Source: Candidatus Pacearchaeota archaeon (lineage in GTDB: Archaea > Nanobdellota > Nanobdellia > Pacearchaeales > GW2011-AR1). From it: a stretch of 6,220 bases of DNA. Below the pieces are notes generated by a model. The model did not search any database. It was given only the letters and a program-made list of their open reading frames with translations, and was not told the origin of the DNA. Below are positions 1-4,559 of this stretch, in pieces. The translations under genes and the position numbers were made by a program. The stretch spans positions 1-6,220 of the forward strand of contig JAGVWR010000042.1 of assembly GCA_018304205.1 (NCBI GenBank), read 5' to 3'. Every line of letters starts with the position of its first letter. Position 1 is the stretch's first letter.

Positions 1-206
1 TTTCTAATTCCTTTTAAGATAAATAAAACTATAACTAACAAATATATCCCTAAAACAAACGGATTGTGAAAAATAATTACTCCAAGCAAACTATCTTCTA
101 TAATATTAAATTCCTCAATAAATTCAACAGGTATAAAATAAGAAATAAGAAGAAAAGCAAAGAGTAAAACTCCGATGACAAAAAATTTAATATTTTTGAT
201 CTTCAT
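1..206 (-). CDS. Membrane protein of unknown function, N-terminal part (runs off the left edge)
   Basis: An open frame starts at ATG (206 down to 204) on the minus strand and stays open to base 1, giving 68 visible residues. It begins MKIKNIKFFVIGVLLFAF. Two hydrophobic stretches are visible, about residues 7-26 and 48-66, separated by a short acidic loop (EFIEEFNIIEDS), so it is probably an integral membrane protein with at least two helices. A TTTAAA box centred near 230 lies about 25 bases upstream of the ATG, the distance expected for a leaderless archaeal transcript. It is divergent from the zinc-ribbon gene at 271 and may share that box. I do not recognise the family; the C-terminus is outside the window. 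Confidence 0.6.
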   Translation of the reverse strand, partial: MKIKNIKFFVIGVLLFAFLLISYFIPVEFIEEFNIIEDSLLGVIIFHNPFVLGIYLLVIVLFILKGIR

Positions 207-227
207 AAATTAATTAATATACAAATC

Positions 228-237
228 TTTAAATACT
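228..237. promoter_or_regulatory. TATA box shared by the divergent genes at 206 and 271
   Basis: TTTAAATACT lies in the 64-bp gap between divergent starts. The core TTTAAA (228-233) is self-complementary. Read leftward, it sits about 25 bases from the ATG at 206, predicting a leaderless mRNA. Read rightward, it predicts a start of transcription near 256, giving about 15 bases of leader that contain the Shine-Dalgarno site of the gene at 271. The nine bases TTAAATACT recur exactly at 481-489 and 5061-5069, both also in promoter positions. Confidence 0.55.
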
Positions 238-261
238 CTTCCAATCTTATTTTTAAAAATT

Positions 262-267
262 GAGGTG
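262..267 (+). promoter_or_regulatory. Shine-Dalgarno site deciding the start at ATG 271
   Basis: GAGGTG is complementary to the archaeal 16S rRNA 3' end and ends 3 bases before ATG 271 (its GAGG part ends 5 bases before). An in-frame GTG at 265 lies inside this motif, so it is read here as part of the ribosome binding site and not as the start codon. Confidence 0.6.
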
Positions 268-270
268 TCA

Positions 271-462
271 ATGGTAAAAGCTTGCATTTATTGTAAATCT
301 TCTCTTGAGGAAAACTCCGTTATAGATGTCTGTAGGCAATGCGGCCATAAGGTTTGGGGTCCAAAAATGTTCTCAGCTATCGTTTCTAACATGGAAAATG
401 CCCGAGATGTTGGAGATTTGTATCAAGGTTCAGTCACAGATTCTACAATAAGGAAGAAGTAA
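271..462 (+). CDS. Small zinc-ribbon protein, conserved-looking archaeal hypothetical
   Basis: The protein has 63 residues, starting MVKACIYC. Cysteines at residues 5, 8, 21 and 24 form two CxxC pairs (CIYC and CRQC) 12 residues apart, a classic zinc-knuckle/ribbon arrangement. The segment after it (VWGPKMFSAIVSNMENARDVGDL in outline) is predicted helical. The compact four-Cys plus helix design resembles short zinc proteins often seen in Woesearchaeota and Pacearchaeota genomes; that resemblance is from memory. ATG 271 is preferred over GTG 265 because of the Shine-Dalgarno site. It lies 75 bases upstream of the L21e operon on the same strand, but L21e has its own promoter signals. The function is unknown; nucleic-acid or ribosome binding is a guess from the fold type and the neighbours. 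Confidence 0.8.
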   Translation: MVKACIYCKSSLEENSVIDVCRQCGHKVWGPKMFSAIVSNMENARDVGDLYQGSVTDSTIRKK

Positions 463-480
463 TTTCTTTGAGTTATCAGA

Positions 481-489
481 TTAAATACT
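481..489 (+). promoter_or_regulatory. Possible distal TATA box of the L21e operon
   Basis: TTAAATACT is an exact 9-base match to the boxes at 229-237 and 5061-5069. It would place transcription start near 510, giving a leader of roughly 28 bases for L21e. This is weaker support than the proximal box at 508-515; the two may be tandem promoters. Confidence 0.35.
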
Positions 490-507
490 GCCACATAAAA
501 GGCAAAC

Positions 508-515
508 TTTAAAAA
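508..515 (+). promoter_or_regulatory. Proximal TATA box of the L21e-rpoF-DUF655-S13-S4-S11 operon
   Basis: TTTAAAAA is preceded by GGCAAAC, a near match to the purine/A-rich BRE element. The TTTAAA core is centred 27-28 bases before the L21e ATG at 538, and no Shine-Dalgarno motif precedes that ATG. Together these predict a leaderless operon mRNA starting at or within a few bases of 538. Confidence 0.65.
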
Positions 516-537
516 CCAATTTCCGTTAATAAAATAC

Positions 538-804
538 ATGTTAAAACATAAAAGTCCAAGAACAAAGGGAAAAATCTCTCTAACGAAGTACTTTCAGAAG
601 TTCAAAGAAGGAGATAAAGTCGCCGTAGTCAGAGAATTAAGTGTAAAATTTGGCTATTCAAACAGAATTCATGGTAGAACTGGAAGAGTATTAGCTAAGA
701 GGGGCTCAGCTTATGAAGTAGAAATAAATGACATAAATAAGCCTAAAAAGTATGTTCTTAAGCCAATACATCTAAAGAGAATAGAAGGAGCTAAAGCCCA
801 ATGA
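538..804 (+). CDS. rpl21e: Large-subunit ribosomal protein L21e (eL21)
   Basis: The protein has 88 residues, slightly shorter than typical archaeal L21e (about 95). Recognised by the SLTKYFQKFKEGDKVAVVRE stretch (residues 14-33), the GRTGRVLAKRGSAYEVEI core (46-63, an SH3-like beta barrel) and the KPIHLKRIEG end. It is a component of the archaeal 50S subunit. First gene of the operon, preceded by a TATA box at the leaderless distance and with no Shine-Dalgarno site. Its stop codon overlaps the rpoF start (ATGA at 801-804), so the two should be translationally coupled. The order L21e-rpoF-DUF655 is a classic archaeal gene string and supports the identification. Confidence 0.95.
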   Translation: MLKHKSPRTKGKISLTKYFQKFKEGDKVAVVRELSVKFGYSNRIHGRTGRVLAKRGSAYEVEINDINKPKKYVLKPIHLKRIEGAKAQ

Positions 805-1103
805 TCGTTCTAAATCAAAAACCTCTTTCAATGGCAGAATTAAAAGACCATATAAAGAATATAGAAGAAAAGAAGAATTTAGAAGATTATCTTAAAGCAT
901 TCACTAAACTTAAGAAAGATAAGGCAGAAGCCCTGGCAAAGGACATACATGCCCTAAATAATCCTAAAATAAAAGAAGAGCAAGTGATAAAAGTTGTTGA
1001 TTTTCTACCAAAGACGCAAGAGGAAGTAAATAAAATTTTCATAGATGCAACTTTATCTGAGGAAGAAGCAAATGCAGTCGTTGAAATTGTCAAAAAATAC
1101 TGA
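801..1103 (+). CDS. rpoF: DNA-directed RNA polymerase subunit F (Rpb4 homologue)
   Basis: The protein has 100 residues, a little short for archaeal RpoF (usually about 105-120). It matches the family by the hydrophilic, mainly helical N-terminal half and the signature VIKVVDFLPKTQEEVNKIF (residues 62-80), followed by a helical end rich in Glu and Val. RpoF pairs with RpoE (not in this window) to form the polymerase stalk that helps promoter opening and binds nascent RNA. It starts inside the L21e stop (ATGA). A GAAGGAG motif at 784-790, within the L21e coding end and 10 bases from the ATG, may serve as its ribosome binding site. Confidence 0.9.
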   Translation: MIVLNQKPLSMAELKDHIKNIEEKKNLEDYLKAFTKLKKDKAEALAKDIHALNNPKIKEEQVIKVVDFLPKTQEEVNKIFIDATLSEEEANAVVEIVKKY

Positions 1104-1105
1104 AC

Positions 1106-1645
1106 ATGATGGAAAAAGAAGATTATGCAATGGTATTAGATTTTCTACCCTATGGATATCCTATGGGAAAAAGAACTTCATCAATAGCTCAAGCTATAGG
1201 ACTTAAGACTCTCGTTTTACTTGAATTAGTTCCAAGAAGAGGCATTCAATTAGTGCAGAAAGAGAAGGTTTATATAGGTCCAGAAAAGAGAGATAAGATA
1301 TACTACATCGCAGGTAAAGTGCCGAGCGATAAGTTAACAGAGACTGCAAAGATCCAACTGCAGGAGTTTATAGAAAACTTCGTTGGGGAGCAAGAGAAAA
1401 GATTCATAGACTTTTTCAATAATGCTCAACCTATCAATACAAGGTTACACCAACTTGAACTTCTGCCGGGATTCGGCCACAAGCATACAGAAGAAGTTCT
1501 GAATGCGAGAAAAGAAAAAAATTTTGAGTCATTTGCAGACATAAAGGCCAGAGTTAAAAGTATCCCAGATCCAAGAAAAGCAATAGAAAAAAGATTAATG
1601 GAAGAACTTTTAGAAAAACAAAGATTCAATATATTCGTTAAATAA
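1106..1645 (+). CDS. DUF655 family protein, helix-hairpin-helix RNA/DNA-binding type
   Basis: The protein has 179 residues, close to the family norm. The start MMEKEDYAMVLDFLPYGYP and the basic, beta-rich middle (GIQLVQKEKVYIGPEKRDKI, residues 46-65) are typical of the archaeal DUF655 family. A helix-hairpin-helix motif, LLPGFGHKH at residues 119-127, is followed by FESFADIKARV (140-150), the usual downstream element. Helix-hairpin-helix units bind nucleic acid without sequence specificity; the cellular role of the family is not established. It starts 2 bases after the rpoF stop; ATG 1106 and ATG 1109 are both possible. In many archaea DUF655 is followed by the 16S rRNA dimethyltransferase KsgA; here S13 follows directly. 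Confidence 0.9.
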   Translation: MMEKEDYAMVLDFLPYGYPMGKRTSSIAQAIGLKTLVLLELVPRRGIQLVQKEKVYIGPEKRDKIYYIAGKVPSDKLTETAKIQLQEFIENFVGEQEKRFIDFFNNAQPINTRLHQLELLPGFGHKHTEEVLNARKEKNFESFADIKARVKSIPDPRKAIEKRLMEELLEKQRFNIFVK

Positions 1646-1650
1646 CAAAA

Positions 1651-2187
1651 ATGGCAGAAAAACAAGTTAAAGAAGATAAGAAAAAACAAGAAACTAAAGT
1701 TGAGAAGAAAGAAAAAGAAAAGCTTGAGAAAAAACAATCAGCTCAGCATGAAGAGTACGAATCGTTAGTAAGAATTTTGGTTTATGATATTCCAGGTTCA
1801 AAAAATTTATACAGTGGTTTAACTAGAGTTAAAGGTATTTCATGGACAATTTCTAACGCTATTTGTTTAAGTTTAGGTTTAGACAGAAATAAGAAGATTC
1901 AAGATTTAACGAAACCGGAAATTGAAAAGATAGAAAAATTTATCGCCAATCTAAATATCCCTGATTTTCTTAAAAATAGACAAAAAGATCCAGAAACTGG
2001 AGAAACAAAACATTACCTTGGAAACGATCTAGATATGAAGAGAGAATTTGACATAAAGAAAATGAAGAAGATTAAGAGTTATAAAGGAATTAGACATTCT
2101 TCCAAACTACCTGTAAGAGGGCAGAGAACAAGATCCCACTTCAGAGAAAGAGGAAGAGCCGTAGGAGTGCAGAAGAAAGCAAAATGA
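1651..2187 (+). CDS. rps13: Small-subunit ribosomal protein S13 (uS13) with Lys/Glu-rich N-terminal extension
   Basis: The protein has 178 residues against about 150 in most archaea. The core runs from about residue 40, RILVYDIPGSKNLYSGLTRV (41-60), through the helix-two-turn-helix region to the basic tail YKGIRHSSKLPVRGQRTRSH (144-163), which contacts 16S rRNA in the 30S head. Residues 1-35 are an extra low-complexity tail almost entirely Lys, Glu and Gln (about 13 Lys and 9 Glu). No internal Met occurs before residue 129, so the extension is probably real unless a rare start codon is used. The gene starts 5 bases after the DUF655 stop. Its TGA stop overlaps a possible 20-codon ORF (ATGA at 2184). 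Confidence 0.93.
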   Translation: MAEKQVKEDKKKQETKVEKKEKEKLEKKQSAQHEEYESLVRILVYDIPGSKNLYSGLTRVKGISWTISNAICLSLGLDRNKKIQDLTKPEIEKIEKFIANLNIPDFLKNRQKDPETGETKHYLGNDLDMKREFDIKKMKKIKSYKGIRHSSKLPVRGQRTRSHFRERGRAVGVQKKAK

Positions 2188-2246
2188 TAAGAAAAATAAT
2201 GGTTGCTGGAACTCCTAGAAACCAGCTGGAGGTTTGTAGATGTTAA
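2184..2246 (+). CDS. Possible 20-codon micro-ORF bridging S13 and S4
   Basis: ATG 2184 overlaps the S13 stop in an ATGA junction. The frame codes for MIRKIMVAGTPRNQLEVCRC and ends at TAA 2244-2246, past the S4 ATG at 2240. It contains a second ATG at 2199. This arrangement would let ribosomes finishing S13 run through the gap and deliver them onto the S4 start, melting any structure there. No homology is recognised and an ORF this short can occur by chance, so it is offered as a candidate only. Confidence 0.3.
   Translation: MIRKIMVAGTPRNQLEVCRC
2205..2235 (+). promoter_or_regulatory. Possible RNA structure masking the S4 ribosome binding site
   Basis: GCTGG (2205-2209) can pair with CCAGC (2222-2226), and CTCC (2212-2215) with GGAG (2228-2231), which is part of the S4 Shine-Dalgarno site. 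The two helices interleave with loops of 2, 6 and 1 bases, the layout of an H-type pseudoknot. An alternative 5-bp hairpin, AAACC (2219-2223) with GGTTT (2231-2235), would also occlude the site. In E. coli, S4 represses its own operon by binding a pseudoknot in the leader; a parallel here is inference only. Confidence 0.3.
2228..2233 (+). promoter_or_regulatory. Strong Shine-Dalgarno site of S4
   Basis: GGAGGT ends 6 bases before ATG 2240. An in-frame TAG immediately precedes this ATG (2237-2239), so S4 cannot start further upstream. It stands out because several other genes in the window have no Shine-Dalgarno motif. Confidence 0.75.
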
Positions 2247-2770
2247 GAAAAAAGAAACTATATTTAAGACCAAGAAAGGCATTCGAAAAGACGAGAATTG
2301 GAGAGGAAAACGTACTTGTAAAGAAATATGGTCTAAAGAACAAGAAAGAAGTGTGGAAAACCCTTGCCAAAGTAAATTATTTCAGAAGGAGAGCTAAAGA
2401 ATTAGCCCGTTCTCCCATCGAAGAACAGGAAGTTTTATTTGGTAAATTAAAAGCGATTGGGCTAAAGGTTGATTCTATTTCAGATGTTTTAGGATTAAGC
2501 GTAGAAGACTTATTAGCAAGAAGACTTCCAACAATTGTAAATAAAATAGGACTTGCAACTACTCCTAAACAAGCAAGGCAACTGGTTACCCACAAAAAAA
2601 TTCTAGTTAACGGAAATGTAGTAAATTCTCCTAGTTATATTGTAAGGGTTGCAGAAGAAAAAAATATTTTTATAAAGATAAAAAATAAAGCTCCCAAGCA
2701 AGTTGAAAGCAAAACTGAAAATCAAGCAGGGTCTCCAGCAGAAGTTTTAGATAAAGGAGGAAATGCATAA
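2240..2770 (+). CDS. rps4: Small-subunit ribosomal protein S4 (uS4) with C-terminal tail
   Basis: The protein has 176 residues. Archaeal S4 features are YLRPRKAFEKTRI (8-20), EENVLVKKYGLKNKKEVWK (22-40), the RRRAKELA helix, and an S4 RNA-binding domain at about 93-143 with ARRLPTIVNKIGLATTPKQA (93-112) and ILVNGNVVNSPSYIV (121-135). The protein binds 16S rRNA early in 30S assembly. Residues about 149-176 form an extra tail rich in Ala, Glu, Gln and Lys. The gene is 52 bases after S13, the largest gap in the operon, and that gap holds the micro-ORF and possible RNA structure. Its stop overlaps the S11 start by one base (TAATG at 2768-2772). Confidence 0.93.
   Translation: MLRKKKLYLRPRKAFEKTRIGEENVLVKKYGLKNKKEVWKTLAKVNYFRRRAKELARSPIEEQEVLFGKLKAIGLKVDSISDVLGLSVEDLLARRLPTIVNKIGLATTPKQARQLVTHKKILVNGNVVNSPSYIVRVAEEKNIFIKIKNKAPKQVESKTENQAGSPAEVLDKGGNA
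2756..2760 (+). promoter_or_regulatory. Shine-Dalgarno site of S11
   Basis: GGAGG lies within the last codons of S4 and ends 9 bases before ATG 2770. It supports the long form of S11, including its acidic N-terminal extension, over initiation at internal in-frame GTG codons. Confidence 0.6.
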
Positions 2771-3270
2771 TGGCAGAAGAAGAAAAAGTAGTGGTGGTCG
2801 CAGAAGTTGAAAAAAAAGTTAAAGAAACTCCAGATGTAGTAGAAGTAAAGGAAGAAGCTCAAGAAACAGAGCAGAAAAAAGAAAGAGTCGCCAAAGAAGA
2901 CAAGGCCGGAATTGCTTACATTTTCTCATCTGGAAACAACACAATAGTTCACATCACAGATTTATCAGGAAACACTATTTCAAGAGTTTCAGGCGGAATG
3001 GTAACAAAACATTCGAGACTTAAATCAAATCCCACAATAGCTATGTTCGTAGCTAAAAGAGCCGCTGAAAGAGCTAGAGACTTAGGAATTACAGAATTAT
3101 ACATTAGAATGAAAGCAAAAACAGGTTCACCAGGATTTGGTCCCGGAGCCCACGCAGCTGTAAAAAGTCTAGGTAAAGAAGGATTTAGAATAATAAACAT
3201 ATTAGACACCACAAGAGTTGCCAGAGGAGGACCAAAGGCAAAAGGCGGTAAGAGAGGAAGAAGAGTTTAA
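2770..3270 (+). CDS. rps11: Small-subunit ribosomal protein S11 (uS11) with acidic N-terminal extension
   Basis: The protein has 166 residues against about 130 in most archaea. The core starts near residue 46 (AGIAYIFSSGNNTIVHITDL) and includes SGGMVTKHSRLKSNPTIAMF (74-93) and the basic end RVARGGPKAKGGKRGRRV (149-166). S11 sits on the 30S platform and contacts rRNA near the mRNA exit. Residues 1-45 are an added low-complexity tail of Val, Glu and Lys, net acidic. The usual SRTPGPGAQ loop is changed to SPGFGPGAH (120-128), keeping the Gly-Pro-Gly-Ala core. It overlaps S4 by one base and is the last gene of the tightly packed block. Confidence 0.94.
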   Translation: MAEEEKVVVVAEVEKKVKETPDVVEVKEEAQETEQKKERVAKEDKAGIAYIFSSGNNTIVHITDLSGNTISRVSGGMVTKHSRLKSNPTIAMFVAKRAAERARDLGITELYIRMKAKTGSPGFGPGAHAAVKSLGKEGFRIINILDTTRVARGGPKAKGGKRGRRV

Positions 3271-3277
3271 AGCTAAG

Positions 3278-3286
3278 ATTTAAAAG
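3278..3286 (+). promoter_or_regulatory. TATA box of rpoD
   Basis: ATTTAAAAG has its TTTAAA core (3279-3284) centred 26-27 bases before ATG 3308, and no Shine-Dalgarno motif is seen. This predicts a leaderless rpoD transcript starting within the operon tail, in addition to possible read-through from S11, 37 bases upstream. Confidence 0.6.
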
Positions 3287-3307
3287 ACAAAATAACTTAA
3301 TAATAAA

Positions 3308-4006
3308 ATGGAAACAATAAAAAACACACCTGAAAAAATCGTTTTAAAAGTGCCTGCAAATGAATCACTAGCAAATGCTATAAGGCGATCTGTTTCAGAA
3401 GTTCCATCTTTGGCAATAGTAGAAGTTGAAATATTTAAAAACGATTCTGCTTTATACGACGAAGTCTTAGCTCATAGACTTGGTCTAGTTCCTCTAAAGA
3501 CGGAAAAATCAATGGATGAAAAGACAAAGATTGATTTAAAGCTCACAAAATTAGGGCCTGGCACAGTTTATTCAGGTGACTTAAAAGGTTCAGCAGATAT
3601 TGTCTTCGATAAAATTCCATTAACAATTTTAGGAGAAGGCGGTAAAATAGAACTTATTGCCACAGCACAATTAGGTACAGGACTAACACACGCAAAGCAT
3701 ATTCCAGGACTTTGTTATTACAGAAACGTTTTGGAAGTTAAATCAAGTCCGCAAATAGATAAGATTGTAACAAATTCAAGCTTTTCACAGATCAAAGCCG
3801 AAAAGAAAGGATCAAAATGGACTTGTGATTTAAATGAAGCTGAAATAGACGAAATCACTTTGATTGATAAAACAGCCGTTATAGATACAAACGAATTGAT
3901 ACTAATTGTAGAATCTTATGGTAATATGCCTGCAAAAGATATTCTTTTGGGAGCCGTAGAAGTCTTAGGTTCTAATCTTGAAGAAGTTGAAAAAGCTTTC
4001 AAATAA
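3308..4006 (+). CDS. rpoD: DNA-directed RNA polymerase subunit D (Rpb3/alpha homologue)
   Basis: The protein has 232 residues, shorter than the roughly 260 of many archaea. The alpha-like N-terminal signature is clear: NESLANAIRRSVSEVPSLAI (18-37), then ALYDEVLAHRLGLVPLKTE (48-66). The insert domain includes GTGLTHAKHIPGLCYYRN (123-140), matching the family GxxHAK motif. The dimerisation region returns at about 195-220 (NELILIVESYGNMPAKDIL). RpoD pairs with RpoL to nucleate polymerase assembly. The extra domain that carries Fe-S cysteines in some archaea appears reduced: only two cysteines remain (136 and 173). It has its own TATA box and is followed by a terminator, not by the L18e-L13-S9 genes common after rpoD. 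Confidence 0.93.
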   Translation: METIKNTPEKIVLKVPANESLANAIRRSVSEVPSLAIVEVEIFKNDSALYDEVLAHRLGLVPLKTEKSMDEKTKIDLKLTKLGPGTVYSGDLKGSADIVFDKIPLTILGEGGKIELIATAQLGTGLTHAKHIPGLCYYRNVLEVKSSPQIDKIVTNSSFSQIKAEKKGSKWTCDLNEAEIDEITLIDKTAVIDTNELILIVESYGNMPAKDILLGAVEVLGSNLEEVEKAFK

Positions 4007-4022
4007 ATAAATTATAAATAAG

Positions 4023-4059
4023 TGTGAAGTTTTGTTCTCACATAGTAATTTTACTTTTT
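4023..4059. terminator. Probable terminator after rpoD, possibly bidirectional
   Basis: TGTGA (4023-4027) pairs with TCACA (4038-4042) around a 10-base loop, followed on the plus strand by a T-rich run containing TTTT (about 4047-4050) and TTTTT (4055-4059). Archaeal termination relies mainly on T tracts, so the T run matters more than the stem. The hairpin lies between convergent genes (rpoD ends at 4006, the minus-strand gene ends at 4062) and could serve both. Confidence 0.5.
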
Positions 4060-4061
4060 AT

Positions 4062-4385
4062 CTAATAATAAGCTATAAAGAAATGAGAAACCATTCCTAT
4101 AATAATTAAAGCAAGATACAATGATATAGTAATCCAAATAGCACGTTTAGATTTGTATTTGCTATATGCTGCTCCAATTATCGCTCCTACAATTATTAAA
4201 GGAATTAACAAGATTATCCAGAACCCAATCCACATCATTAATTGAAGATCAAGATATTCCTCAAAATTTCCACTTAAAGATAGAATTAAGTATCCATATA
4301 TTGAAAGGATTACAATTGCTATAATGTGCACGACACCCGAAATTACAGCACCTTTAAGCCAATAAGGCCAATCTTTATAACTCAT
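4062..4385 (-). CDS. Small membrane protein with three predicted helices, unknown function
   Basis: The protein has 107 residues, starting MSYKDWPYWLKGAVISG. Three hydrophobic segments are visible at about residues 12-38, 48-74 and 83-105. A short acidic loop (FEEYLDL, 41-47) follows the first, and a basic one (KYKSKR, 76-81) follows the second. By the positive-inside rule the loop after the second helix should be cytoplasmic. A TTTAAA box centred 26-27 bases upstream of the ATG and no Shine-Dalgarno site predict a leaderless mRNA. The gene runs against the ribosomal operon and converges with rpoD. Short polytopic proteins of this sort are common and poorly described in DPANN archaea. I do not recognise the family. 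Confidence 0.75.
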   Translation of the reverse strand: MSYKDWPYWLKGAVISGVVHIIAIVILSIYGYLILSLSGNFEEYLDLQLMMWIGFWIILLIPLIIVGAIIGAAYSKYKSKRAIWITISLYLALIIIGMVSHFFIAYY

Positions 4386-4408
4386 ATTGATAAATAATCA
4401 AAGGCTTT

Positions 4409-4414
4409 TTTAAA
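4409..4414. promoter_or_regulatory. TATA box between divergent starts at 4385 and 4439
   Basis: TTTAAA, within TTTTTTAAAT, is centred at 4411.5. It lies 26-27 bases from the minus-strand ATG at 4385 and 27-28 bases from the plus-strand ATG at 4439, so both could be leaderless products of one bidirectional box. The minus direction is better supported because it serves a convincing gene. Confidence 0.5.
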
Positions 4415-4438
4415 TCTTCTCAAAACTATCAAATCACT

Positions 4439-4516
4439 ATGTGGGACCCTTTGTTCTCAGATATTATAAATCTACTGCTACAAAAAGGGCAGTATATTAA
4501 AGAAATGTTTAAATGA
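4439..4516 (+). CDS. Possible 25-aa micro-ORF (or small RNA) between the two membrane genes
   Basis: ATG 4439 opens a frame MWDPLFSDIINLLLQKGQYI... ending in KEMFK and TGA at 4514-4516. A TTTAAA box lies 27-28 bases upstream, the same spacing seen for the confident genes here. A T-rich stretch (about 4536-4548) follows and could end a transcript of about 110 bases. The peptide has alternating hydrophobic and polar residues compatible with an amphipathic helix. No homology is recognised. The transcript could equally be non-coding, or the ORF may be chance. Confidence 0.3.
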   Translation: MWDPLFSDIINLLLQKGQYIKEMFK

Positions 4517-4535
4517 AATTTTTAAAACACACTTA

Positions 4536-4548
4536 CTTTTTTCTTCCT
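4536..4548 (+). terminator. T-rich tract, possible terminator of the 4439 transcript
   Basis: A pyrimidine run with a six-base T stretch lies just after the micro-ORF and before the end of the convergent minus-strand gene at 4560. Such tracts can end archaeal transcription. No convincing stem precedes it. Confidence 0.3.
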
Positions 4549-4559
4549 TCTTGGGAAAG

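Noticed and set aside
265..270. GTG at 265 as start of the zinc-ribbon protein
   Set aside because: The GTG is part of GAGGTG, a good Shine-Dalgarno site for ATG 271.
1426..1737. Minus-strand 103-codon frame with a very Phe/Leu-rich start
   Set aside because: It is the reverse complement of the Lys/Glu-rich S13 tail and the DUF655 end; poly-Lys/Glu codons read backward as Phe/Leu. Both overlapped genes are confident.
2203..2397. Plus-strand 64-codon frame overlapping the S4 start
   Set aside because: It overlaps S4 in another frame, lacks a plausible start and ribosome binding site, and its product is an off-frame reading of the Lys-rich S4 N-terminus.
4031..4458. Repeated TTTGTTCTCA near 4031 and 4450
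   Set aside because: Two copies of a 10-base match in AT-rich DNA, one in a terminator loop and one in the micro-ORF; no shared context to support a function.
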